DNA from: Acidocella sp. KAb 2-4
GTDB taxonomy: Bacteria; Pseudomonadota; Alphaproteobacteria; Acetobacterales; Acetobacteraceae
Direction: 5' to 3'
Assembly: GCF_020567705.1 (NCBI RefSeq)
Contig: NZ_JAJDJU010000013.1
Coordinates: 26,337-90,336, forward strand
DNA length: 64,000 nucleotides
Shown here in pieces: positions 24,545-30,930 of this stretch. The notes under the pieces were generated by a model. The model did no database searches. It was not told the DNA's origin and was given only the letters and a program-made list of their open reading frames with translations. The position numbers and the translations under genes are program-made. Each line of letters begins with the position of its first letter. Positions within the stretch are counted from its first letter, which is position 1.

Positions 24545-25278
24545 CACAGCCGGATCACCGAAATCTGATGCCCGGTCGCCGCCTCGCCGCGCAGGGTCTT
24601 GCGCCGGTAGGAGAAGAATTCCTGCTCCTGCGCATAGGTGTCCAGCCCCAGCGCCTCGGTCTTCACCCCGGCGGCCCGCAGCCGCGCGGCGCAGTAGCCG
24701 GGCAGGTCGAAGCGCCAATGTCCGGGGCGGGCAGGGGTGAAGAAGCGCGCATCATTGGCCTGCCGGGCCAGCACCGCGCCGTGCAGATCCGCCCCCACCT
24801 CGTAGCTCGCCTGCGCGATGCAGGGGCCGATCACGGCATGGATCTCTCGCGCCCCGAGCGCGCGCATCGCCATCACCGTCGCCTCCAGCACCCCGGCCAG
24901 CGCGCCGCGCCAGCCCGCATGGGCCGCGCCCACCACGCCCTCGGCGCTGAACAGCACAGGCGCGCAATCGGCGGTGATGATCCCCAGCGCCAATCCGGGC
25001 TTGTCGGTCACCATCGCATCCGCCGCCGGGCCCGCGCCCTCGGCCCAGGGGGCGCGCACGCTGATCACACCATCGCCATGCACCTGCTTCAGCCCCAGCA
25101 GATGCCCCGGCTCCACCCCCATGGCGGCGGCCACGCGGGCGCGGTTCTCGCGCACATGGGCGGGGTCGTCCGAGGAGAAGCTGCAATTCAGGCTGGCATA
25201 CGGCCCGGTGGAGACGCCGCCATTGCGGGAGAAAAAGCCATGCTGCGCGGCCAGCGCGCCGGTGAAGATCTCGGTCAT
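24544..25278 (-). CDS. pgeF: Peptidoglycan editing factor / polyphenol oxidase family (YfiH)
   Basis: A 244-residue protein of the DUF152 (multicopper oxidase YlmD) family. E. coli PgeF removes L-Ser wrongly placed in the peptidoglycan stem peptide. Conserved metal-site pieces: LKQVHGDGVI (His), ITADCAPVLF (Cys) and AAHAGWRGALAGV (His), plus IGPCIAQASYEV. The family has also been reported with purine nucleoside phosphorylase or laccase activities, so the biochemical role is not fixed by sequence. Overlaps midA by four bases and the lipoprotein gene by one. Confidence 0.88.
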   Translation of the reverse strand: MTEIFTGALAAQHGFFSRNGGVSTGPYASLNCSFSSDDPAHVRENRARVAAAMGVEPGHLLGLKQVHGDGVISVRAPWAEGAGPAADAMVTDKPGLALGIITADCAPVLFSAEGVVGAAHAGWRGALAGVLEATVMAMRALGAREIHAVIGPCIAQASYEVGADLHGAVLARQANDARFFTPARPGHWRFDLPGYCAARLRAAGVKTEALGLDTYAQEQEFFSYRRKTLRGEAATGHQISVIRL

Positions 25279-26195
25279 GCGAATCCCGGTAGACCGGGAA
25301 GGCCCTCAGGGCAAACCGCAATCACCTTGAACAGGCTGCCCATGGCCTCGGGCGCGGTGAGGCGCTGCACCGAGAGCCGCAGCGCCTCGGCCTTCTCGGG
25401 GTGGCGCCGGGCCAGCACATCGCTGCGCTGATACAGGCCCAGCGCGGTGAGGAAGGCGTTCTGTTTCACCGGCCCCTGCGCATGCACCGCCGCCTTGATC
25501 GCCCCGAAATCGACATGCGCGGTGATGTCCGCCTCGCCGGGATGTTGCAGCGGGTCGGCGTATTCGCCGTGGCGGATGGCTTGCACGCTCTCGCCCGGCG
25601 CGCTGCGCATCGGCCCGTAATCGATGAACAGCCCGACCGCGCCGCGCGCCGCCAGCTTGCGGCAGAAGGCCAGCGCCGCCTCGTTCACCTCGCGCAGGCT
25701 CCCCACCGGGTCATCGGGCAAGGGGTACTCGGCGGGCAGCTCCACATAGGCGCCATCGGCCACGTAGCGCTCCATCCACCCGGCCTCGCGGCGGATGAAC
25801 TGGCGCACCGGCAGCGCGTCGAGGAACTCGTTGGCCAGCAGGATCATCGGGCCGGGCGGGATGCTCTCCAGGCTGTCATGCCAGGTGGCGCGGGGCACGC
25901 GCTTGGCCTGCTCGGCGCGCAGGGCGGGCGAGGCCTCGATGAAATGCACGTCCGGCGCGTTCCACACCCGCAGCGCGTCGGCCATCAATACCCCGCGTCC
26001 CGGCCCGGCCTCCACCAGCCGCACATCCGCGGGGGCGCCCAGCATTTGCCACACCACCTTGGCCCAGGCGCCCAGCAGCTCGCCAAAAACCTGCGTCAGC
26101 TCCGGCGCGGTGACGAAATCGGCGGTGAAGGCCCCGCGCGCGTAATACGCCGCGTTGGCGCGGGCCATGAAATGGTCGAAGCGTTCAGGCCTCAC
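25275..26195 (-). CDS. SAM-dependent methyltransferase, MidA/NDUFAF7 family
   Basis: A 306-residue methyltransferase of the DUF185 family. The start contains DFVTAPELTQVFGELLGAW and the SAM-binding loop is VEAGPGRGVLMADALRV; ILLANEFLDALPVRQF and FIDYGP follow. The mitochondrial member NDUFAF7 dimethylates an arginine of a complex I subunit, and alphaproteobacterial members are its relatives, so a role in complex I assembly is the best guess. It overlaps lgt by 11 bases and pgeF by four bases. Confidence 0.85.
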   Translation of the reverse strand: MRPERFDHFMARANAAYYARGAFTADFVTAPELTQVFGELLGAWAKVVWQMLGAPADVRLVEAGPGRGVLMADALRVWNAPDVHFIEASPALRAEQAKRVPRATWHDSLESIPPGPMILLANEFLDALPVRQFIRREAGWMERYVADGAYVELPAEYPLPDDPVGSLREVNEAALAFCRKLAARGAVGLFIDYGPMRSAPGESVQAIRHGEYADPLQHPGEADITAHVDFGAIKAAVHAQGPVKQNAFLTALGLYQRSDVLARRHPEKAEALRLSVQRLTAPEAMGSLFKVIAVCPEGLPGLPGFA

Positions 26196-27009
26196 GTTTG
26201 CGCAGCGCGTAAATCAGGATACCCGCGCCGATGAAGATCATCGGCACCGAGAGCACCTGGCCCATGGTGGTGTCGAAGGGCAGGAAGCCCAGGAAGGCAT
26301 CGGGCTCGCGGAAGCACTCGCTGACGATGCGCGCAATGGCGTAGGCGATCAAAAATAGCCCGGTCAGCGCCCCGGCTTTGGCGCGCAGCCGCTCCGAGCG
26401 CACGGCCAGGATCATGATGATGAACAGCGCCACACCCTCGGTCGAGGCCTCGATCAGCTCCGAGGGGTAACGCGGCGCCAGCGTGCCCGATTGCGGGTAG
26501 ACCATGAGCAGCGGGAACCAATGGCCTTCCGCCACCCGGCCCCACAACTCGCCATTGATGAAATTGGCGCAGCGGCCGAGAAACAGCCCGATCGGCACGA
26601 CGACCGAGACGCGGTCGGCGAAGCGGAACATGTTCAGCCCGTGCTTACGGCAGAACCAGATAATGGCGACGGAGACGCCGATGAACCCGCCATGCGAACT
26701 CATCCCGCCGCGCCAGACGGCGATGATGTCGATGGGATGGGTGAGCATGTGCCACAGGCTCTCTTGATGGATCTGGTAGAACAGCACATAGCCGAGCCGC
26801 CCGCCCAAAATCACGCCCAGCACCGCCCAGGTGAGGAAATCATCCACTTGCAGCGTGGTTGCCGCCACCGGGGGCAGCGCCACCAGCCGACGCGCCAGCC
26901 ACCAGCCGAGCAGCAGCCCGGTGATGTAGGCCAGCGCGTAATAATGCACGGCGAACGGCCCGATGCTGAACAGCACGGGCGAGAAATCAGGCCAGTTCAG
27001 GACGATCAT
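26185..27009 (-). CDS. lgt: Prolipoprotein diacylglyceryl transferase
   Basis: A 274-residue inner-membrane enzyme that transfers diacylglycerol from phosphatidylglycerol to the lipobox cysteine of prolipoproteins, the first step of lipoprotein maturation. Seven hydrophobic helices are visible. The Lgt signature is GLFLGRCANFINGELWGR, and WRGGMSSHGGFIGVSVA holds the conserved His-Gly-Gly. The last step enzyme, Lnt, is elsewhere in this window (9060-10565); LspA is not seen. Overlaps hldD by four bases. Confidence 0.93.
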   Translation of the reverse strand: MIVLNWPDFSPVLFSIGPFAVHYYALAYITGLLLGWWLARRLVALPPVAATTLQVDDFLTWAVLGVILGGRLGYVLFYQIHQESLWHMLTHPIDIIAVWRGGMSSHGGFIGVSVAIIWFCRKHGLNMFRFADRVSVVVPIGLFLGRCANFINGELWGRVAEGHWFPLLMVYPQSGTLAPRYPSELIEASTEGVALFIIMILAVRSERLRAKAGALTGLFLIAYAIARIVSECFREPDAFLGFLPFDTTMGQVLSVPMIFIGAGILIYALRKREA

Positions 27010-27989
27010 TTATATGGGTCCGCCTGTAGCAGATGGTTCTGGATATAGGCCGTGATGCCCTGCTCCAGCGTGTGGAATTCGTGGTTGAAGCCGAGGCCGC
27101 GCAGCCGGTCCATCTTCGCCGCGGTGAAGGACTGGTATTGCCCGCGCAGGTTTTGCGGCATGTCGATGAACTCGATCCGCTCCTCCCCCCCGTTGGCGGC
27201 GCAGACCGCGCGGGCGAGATCGGCATAAGAGCGCGCGGTGCCAGTGCCGAGATTATACAGCCCCGACAGCTGCGGCACGGTGATGAGGAAGCGCAGCGAC
27301 GCCACCACGTCGTCGATATAAATGAAGTCGCGCTTCTGCTCGCCATCGGCGATGTCCGGCCGGTCGGATTTGAACAGCTTGGCCGGGCCGCCCGCGCGCA
27401 CTTCGTCGTGCTTGACCTTCACCACCGAGATCATCTTGCCCTTGTGATACTCGTTGGGGCCATAGACGTTGAAGAACTTCACCCCCGCCCAGTTGGGCGG
27501 CATGTGGGCGTGCTCGTGGTTCTGCTGGGCCACCCAGAGATCGAAGGCGTGCTTGCTCCAGCCATACAGGTTGAGCGGGCGCAGCTTGCGTAGATAATCG
27601 AGCGAGAGGTCATCGTCGAACCCGGCCGAGCCATCGCCATAGGTGGCGGCGGAGGAGGCGTAGATGAACCGCACCCGCCGCGCCGCGCACCAGTTCCACA
27701 GCTTCTGGCTGAGGGTGAAATTGGTGTGCCAGACAAGATCGGCATCCGTCGCGGTGGTTTCCGAGATCGCGCCGAGATGCACGATCGTGGTCAGGCGCAT
27801 ATCGTGTTCGAGAAACGCATCCAGCTCCTCAGGCCGCAGCATGGTGGCGGGCGGGTGATGGTAGAGATTCCGCCATTTGCTGCCCTCATGCCCGAGCCAG
27901 TCGGAGATGATGACCTCCTGCCCCGACGCCGCCAGCGCCGCGTGCAGATTGGAGCCGATAAAGCCTGCGCCACCCGTGACCAATATCAT
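27006..27989 (-). CDS. hldD: ADP-L-glycero-D-manno-heptose 6-epimerase
   Basis: A 327-residue extended short-chain dehydrogenase that epimerises ADP-heptose for the LPS inner core. NAD(P)-binding MILVTGGAGFIGSNLHAAL starts the protein, SSAATYGDG gives the catalytic Ser/Thr region, and YGWSKHAFDLWV holds the Tyr and Lys pair. ATG 27989 begins exactly at the Rossmann strand; the in-frame sequence upstream lacks family resemblance. First gene of the minus-strand operon with lgt, midA, pgeF and the lipoprotein. Divergent from ubiK with a 46-base gap. Confidence 0.9.
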   Translation of the reverse strand: MILVTGGAGFIGSNLHAALAASGQEVIISDWLGHEGSKWRNLYHHPPATMLRPEELDAFLEHDMRLTTIVHLGAISETTATDADLVWHTNFTLSQKLWNWCAARRVRFIYASSAATYGDGSAGFDDDLSLDYLRKLRPLNLYGWSKHAFDLWVAQQNHEHAHMPPNWAGVKFFNVYGPNEYHKGKMISVVKVKHDEVRAGGPAKLFKSDRPDIADGEQKRDFIYIDDVVASLRFLITVPQLSGLYNLGTGTARSYADLARAVCAANGGEERIEFIDMPQNLRGQYQSFTAAKMDRLRGLGFNHEFHTLEQGITAYIQNHLLQADPYK

Positions 27990-28035
27990 GCGGGGGGTTA
28001 TATGGAGAACCGAGACAACATAGAAGGCCTCCCTC

Positions 28036-28311
28036 ATGACTGAACGCCCGAAAATTTTCGACGACCTGGCCGGTGTCGCCGGTGGTGCGATTTCCGCCCT
28101 GGCCGGGCTGCGCGAGGAGCTCACGGCGCTGGTGCGCGCGCGCGTCGATGAGGCGGTGCGCCGGCTCGATCTGGTCAAGCGCGAGGATTTCGAGGCGATG
28201 GCCGAACTCGCGCGCCGCGCGAAGTCGGAGGTCGAGGCGCTGGAGCACCGCGTGGCTGCGCTGGAGTCGGGCCGGCCCGAGCGTTATTCCCCCGAGGATA
28301 TCCGCGGCTGA
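28036..28311 (+). CDS. ubiK: UbiK-type accessory factor (BMFP family)
   Basis: A 91-residue coiled-coil protein of the DUF526/BMFP group (IFDDLAGVAGGAISALAGLR, then VKREDFEAMAELARRAKSEV and EALEHRVAALES). E. coli UbiK is a trimeric accessory factor for aerobic ubiquinone synthesis; related proteins were first called membrane fusogenic. The first half is amphipathic and the second half is a heptad coiled coil. Short, with a normal family length. No ubi gene lies beside it. Confidence 0.85.
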   Translation: MTERPKIFDDLAGVAGGAISALAGLREELTALVRARVDEAVRRLDLVKREDFEAMAELARRAKSEVEALEHRVAALESGRPERYSPEDIRG

Positions 28312-28334
28312 ACGGCGCAGGCACGACTCGCGGC

Positions 28335-28371
28335 ATTATCTGGATAATCTTAAAAAGTTAACATTAGTTAA
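28335..28371. promoter_or_regulatory. Two adjacent AT-rich palindromes upstream of the first small membrane-protein gene
   Basis: ATTATC-TG-GATAAT (28335-28348) and TTAAC-ATTA-GTTAA (28358-28371) lie within 37 bases in a gap between ubiK and the small gene at 28469. The composition contrasts sharply with the GC-rich surroundings. TTAA appears three times, recalling CtrA half-sites, but the spacing of 6 is not the canonical 7. Likely an operator or promoter region. Confidence 0.4.
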
Positions 28372-28402
28372 TCTTTTTCTCATGAACTTGATTTGAGATG
28401 AC

Positions 28403-28426
28403 CGGGGAATCGCGTGATGTTCCCCG
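28403..28426 (+). promoter_or_regulatory. Leader hairpin of the first small gene
   Basis: CGGGGAA (28403-28409) pairs with TTCCCCG (28420-28426) around a 10-base loop, 43 bases ahead of the start codon at 28469. It would form in the 5' untranslated mRNA if transcription starts at or above it. It could be a translational control stem. Confidence 0.35.
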
Positions 28427-28468
28427 AGCGCGGCAGACAACCTGACCGTGCAAAAGGGGGAATTACCG

Positions 28469-28717
28469 ATGAGCAATGTCTTCGTCTGCCCCTGGGCAGG
28501 TGCATTTCGAGCCGGCCGGATTTTCCTGGGCATCTCGATGGTGATGATGCAGCTCAGCTTGGTACTGTGGCCGGTGGCTGTGTGCTGTGCGCGCAAATTA
28601 TCGTGCGCGGCGCGCGTGCAGGCGCTGCTGGACGAGATCTCTGTGAATTACGCAGGTCAGCCATGCGAAAAGCGTTTTGTGGCCAGCGTGGACCTTAAGG
28701 GCGAGAAGGTCGCCTGA
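28469..28717 (+). CDS. Small single-helix membrane protein, LVLWPVA family, copy 1
   Basis: An 82-residue protein of unknown function. A hydrophobic helix spans about residues 18-38 with the motif MQLSLVLWPVA; a polar helix then ends in ALLDEIS (52-58), and the tail is basic. Residues 16-61 align without gaps to residues 19-64 of the protein encoded at 29044, with 20 identities in 46. Cysteines are frequent (7, 39, 40, 46, 65). A GGGGG Shine-Dalgarno stands eight bases ahead of ATG 28469. I do not recognise the family. The coding sequence has lower GC and an AT-rich, palindromic upstream region, so it may be specially regulated. Confidence 0.6.
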   Translation: MSNVFVCPWAGAFRAGRIFLGISMVMMQLSLVLWPVAVCCARKLSCAARVQALLDEISVNYAGQPCEKRFVASVDLKGEKVA

Positions 28718-29043
28718 TAGATCGTTTAAAAAACGAGAAGAATTCCCGTATTTCGCGTCAAATTTTAGAGGGCGCGACAGAAATAATGCCCAAGGGGAAA
28801 AATTACTAACAGCTCATTAACACGATACATTGCCGTAAAATCAGCTTCTTCGATTGGTATGTTGATAAGTTTCAGGCCCGGAAACGGGCCGCGGCAACCT
28901 TGCCGGCGGCGCTCACAATAATGTTAATTTTCAACTCGTTTCGCCAGGTTTTCTGCGGGTTTGCACGAGATTTCCGGGTGATAAATTCCTTGACGAAAGG
29001 TGGAACTGCCGACAAAGATCACCGGGTACTTGAGGAGTTTCTC
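28718..29043 (+). other. 326-base AT-rich gap between the two small membrane-protein genes
   Basis: No coding sequence is supported here. The gap holds tandem hairpins at 28875-28907 and a possible promoter with TTGACG at 28990-28995 and AAAGAT at 29014-29019, 18 bases apart. A GAGGAG ribosome site at 29032-29037 serves the next gene. The long run of A/T around 28718-28870 includes AAAAAACGAG and TTAACACGATACATTG stretches with no clear terminator. Confidence 0.5.
28875..28907 (+). ncRNA. Tandem hairpins, possible leader element or small RNA
   Basis: GGCCCG-GAAA-CGGGCC (28875-28890) is a 6-bp stem closed by a GNRA tetraloop, immediately followed by CGGCA-ACCT-TGCCG (28892-28905 approximately). 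They lie 137 bases ahead of the second small gene and 158 bases after the first. They may be part of a structured leader, the 3' end of the first transcript, or a small RNA; nothing in the sequence settles this. Confidence 0.3.
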
Positions 29044-29304
29044 ATGAAGTCCTTCAATTTGACCAAGTTTCTGCCTTGCGCGGTGTTCTTCGCGAATGGC
29101 CGCGTCGCGTCCGGCGTTATTGCGCTGCTGATGCAGGCGACGCTGGTTTTGTGGCCGGTGGCTAGCCGCTGGGCCTTCCAGTTGCAGGAACGTCAGGGCA
29201 TCGAGGCGCTGTTGGATGAGCTTTCCGATGTGCATGGCGTGGGGAGCGCTTACGCTTCTGGCGCGGCCTATGCCGGCGCAGCCAAAGTCGGCCAGCTCGC
29301 CTGA
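29044..29304 (+). CDS. Small single-helix membrane protein, LVLWPVA family, copy 2
   Basis: An 86-residue paralogue of the protein at 28469. The membrane helix covers about residues 21-42 and contains MQATLVLWPVA; the following helix is QERQGIEALLDELSDVHG, and the tail is small and Ala/Gly rich (GSAYASGAAYAGAAK). ATG 29044 has GAGGAG six bases upstream. The shared core (G-R, G, MQ, LVLWPVA, A, L, ALLDE-S) argues that both are true genes rather than chance reading frames. Function unknown; a regulatory subunit or membrane-anchored helix is a guess only. Confidence 0.62.
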   Translation: MKSFNLTKFLPCAVFFANGRVASGVIALLMQATLVLWPVASRWAFQLQERQGIEALLDELSDVHGVGSAYASGAAYAGAAKVGQLA

Positions 29305-29326
29305 TTTCACCCGTCTCCGGGACTGC

Positions 29327-29350
29327 GCCGCGTCCGGCTGAGGACGCGGC
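29327..29350 (+). terminator. Hairpin after the second small gene
   Basis: GCCGCGTCC (29327-29335) and GGACGCGGC (29342-29350) form a perfect 9-bp stem with a 6-base loop, 23 bases after the stop at 29304. Only a loose T-containing stretch (GTCCTTCATT) follows, so termination efficiency is uncertain. The same bases encode residues in frame with the next methyltransferase. Confidence 0.5.
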
Positions 29351-29393
29351 GTCCTTCATTCTGGCGCATACCAGCCTCGCCCGTTCCGCCCTG

Positions 29394-29981
29394 GTGCCCG
29401 AGATCAGGCTGCACCTCGCGAGCGAGCTGACGCCGCTCTGGCAGGCCACCGAATCCTTCCTGCAACAGCACGACATGGCGCCGCCGTTCTGGGCCTTTGC
29501 CTGGCCGGGCTCCGAGGCGCTGGCTCTTCACATCACCCGCCATCCCGATCTCGTGCGCGGCAAGCGCGTGCTGGACTTCGCCTCCGGCTGCGGCTTGGCG
29601 GCGCTGGCCTGCGCGCGCGCCGGCGCGGCCTGGGTTGAGGCGGCGGAGATCGATCCGCTCGCCGCCGCCGCCATCCGCCTCAATGCCGCCGCCAACGCCC
29701 TGCCGATCGAGGTGTTCCTGGGGGACATCGTTGGCGCCCCTTGCCGCTGGGATGTCATTCTCTGTGGCGATATCTGCTATGAAGCGCCGATGACCCAGCA
29801 CATCCTGCCCTGGCTCTCGGCCTGCGCCCGGCAGGTGCCGGTGATCATCGCGGACCCGGGCCGGAAGTACCTCCCTGCGGCCCGCGGCGCGGTTTTGGCC
29901 GAAATCGAGGTGCCGACCAGCCTGGAGCTGGAGGACTCGGTGTCTCGGAAGGTGACGCTTTTCCGGCTGCCGCCAGGCTGA
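29394..29981 (+). CDS. ETF-beta lysine methyltransferase-like SAM methyltransferase
   Basis: A protein of 195 residues from the first usual start (GTG 29394). It matches the bacterial homologues of ETFBKMT/METTL20, which methylate lysines of electron-transfer flavoprotein beta: PEIRLHLASELTPLW, PPFWAFAWPGSEALA, the SAM loop VLDFASGCGLAALACARAGA, the DICYE motif, and VPTSLELEDS at the end. PrmA (L11 methyltransferase) is the wider family. The frame stays open upstream to 29220 and encodes ASFILAHTSLARSALV just before the GTG, which looks like the family N-terminus, yet no ATG, GTG or TTG lies there. The true start may therefore be a non-standard codon such as CTG 29301. Upstream of sdhC. Confidence 0.75.
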   Translation: MPEIRLHLASELTPLWQATESFLQQHDMAPPFWAFAWPGSEALALHITRHPDLVRGKRVLDFASGCGLAALACARAGAAWVEAAEIDPLAAAAIRLNAAANALPIEVFLGDIVGAPCRWDVILCGDICYEAPMTQHILPWLSACARQVPVIIADPGRKYLPAARGAVLAEIEVPTSLELEDSVSRKVTLFRLPPG

Positions 29982-30003
29982 ACGGGCGCTCGGTATACAA
30001 GCG

Positions 30004-30032
30004 TTGACCCGGCCCCGGCCGAGGACTAAGCA
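30004..30032 (+). promoter_or_regulatory. Candidate sdh promoter
   Basis: TTGACC (30004-30009) and TAAGCA (30027-30032) are 17 bases apart, 43 bases ahead of the sdhC start. The -35 is good and the -10 is weak. It is the best match in the 93-base gap. Confidence 0.4.
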
Positions 30033-30074
30033 CCTGCACAAAATTGCTCAAACGACCGGATTGAAAGGTTTCCG

Positions 30075-30506
30075 ATGAAAGATGTCCGCGAAGCCCTGAT
30101 GGTGGGGCGCAACTCGGAGGGCAAGCTGGTCCGCCGGCCACTCTCCCCGCATTTGCAAGTCTACAAGCCGCAAGTTTCCTCCGCGACCTCGATCTTCCAC
30201 CGCATTACCGGTGTGGCCCTGAGCGCCGGAACTATTTTGCTGGTGCTGTGGCTGGTCTGCGCCGCGTCGGGCGACTCTGCCTTCTCCGTGATCCAGGCCT
30301 TCCTGGCCTCGGGCATCGGGCTGCTAGTCCTGTTCGGCTTCACGGTCGCCCTGTTTTACCATTTCTGCAACGGCATCCGCCATCTGGCCTGGGACGCCGG
30401 CAAAGGCTTCGAACTGCCGGACATGCACCGCTCCGCCAAGCTGGTCGCCGCCGGCACCATCATTCTCACCGTGGCCTTCTGGGTCATCGCCTTCGTTGTC
30501 GGGTGA
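30075..30506 (+). CDS. sdhC: Succinate dehydrogenase cytochrome b556 subunit
   Basis: A 143-residue membrane anchor of complex II. The family N-terminus is visible as RPLSPHLQVYKPQ, followed by SSATSIFHRITG at the quinone site, three membrane helices, and HFCNGIRHLAWD which contains the haem-ligand histidine. It leads the sdhCDAB operon, four bases ahead of sdhD. The extra N-terminal 20 residues (MKDVREALMVGRNSEGKLV) are longer than in E. coli and are usual in alphaproteobacteria. Confidence 0.93.
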   Translation: MKDVREALMVGRNSEGKLVRRPLSPHLQVYKPQVSSATSIFHRITGVALSAGTILLVLWLVCAASGDSAFSVIQAFLASGIGLLVLFGFTVALFYHFCNGIRHLAWDAGKGFELPDMHRSAKLVAAGTIILTVAFWVIAFVVG

Positions 30507-30510
30507 TCAC

Positions 30511-30915
30511 ATGAGCAAGGAAAACAACCCCTCCGTCCATATCATGCGCAGCCCGCTGGGCCGCGCGCGCGGCCTGGGCGCCGCCAAGCACGGTGCCGCG
30601 CATTGGTGGGCCGAGCGCGCCACCTCGGTCGCGCTGCTGCCGCTGTCGCTGTATTTCGTGGTCTCCGTGCTGCTGCTGAAGGGCGCCGACCACGCCGCCA
30701 TGGCCGCCTACATGGCCGAGCCCTGGAACGCCGTGCTGTTCCTGCTGCTGATCGCCACGATGTTTTACCATGTGTCGATGGGTTTGCAGGTCGTCATCGA
30801 GGACTATGTACGTGATGACGCCAAGCGTCTCGTGACGCTGCTGGTGGTCAAAGGCGGGATCTGGGTCCTGGCCCTGGCCGCTGCCGTCTCCGTCCTCAAA
30901 CTCGCTTTCTCGTAA
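30511..30915 (+). CDS. sdhD: Succinate dehydrogenase membrane anchor subunit
   Basis: A 134-residue second anchor of complex II. RSPLGRARGLGAAKHGAAHW precedes the first helix, with three hydrophobic segments; FYHVSMGLQVVIEDYV carries the histidine and the tyrosine expected near haem b and ubiquinone. ATG 30511 is chosen over an in-frame start 15 bases upstream because MSKEN follows the sdhC stop closely and leaves no overlap. Fifteen bases ahead of sdhA. Confidence 0.92.
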   Translation: MSKENNPSVHIMRSPLGRARGLGAAKHGAAHWWAERATSVALLPLSLYFVVSVLLLKGADHAAMAAYMAEPWNAVLFLLLIATMFYHVSMGLQVVIEDYVRDDAKRLVTLLVVKGGIWVLALAAAVSVLKLAFS

Positions 30916-30930
30916 CGGAATCCTGCGAAC

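Noticed and set aside
28358..28371. CtrA binding site (TTAA-N7-TTAA)
   Set aside because: The spacing between the TTAA elements is 6, not 7, and no flanking match supports CtrA; kept only as a palindrome.
28990..29019. EcfG-type promoter based on GGAAC at about 29002
   Set aside because: There is no CGTT-like -10 at 16 or 17 bases; a weak sigma-70-like pair fits as well.
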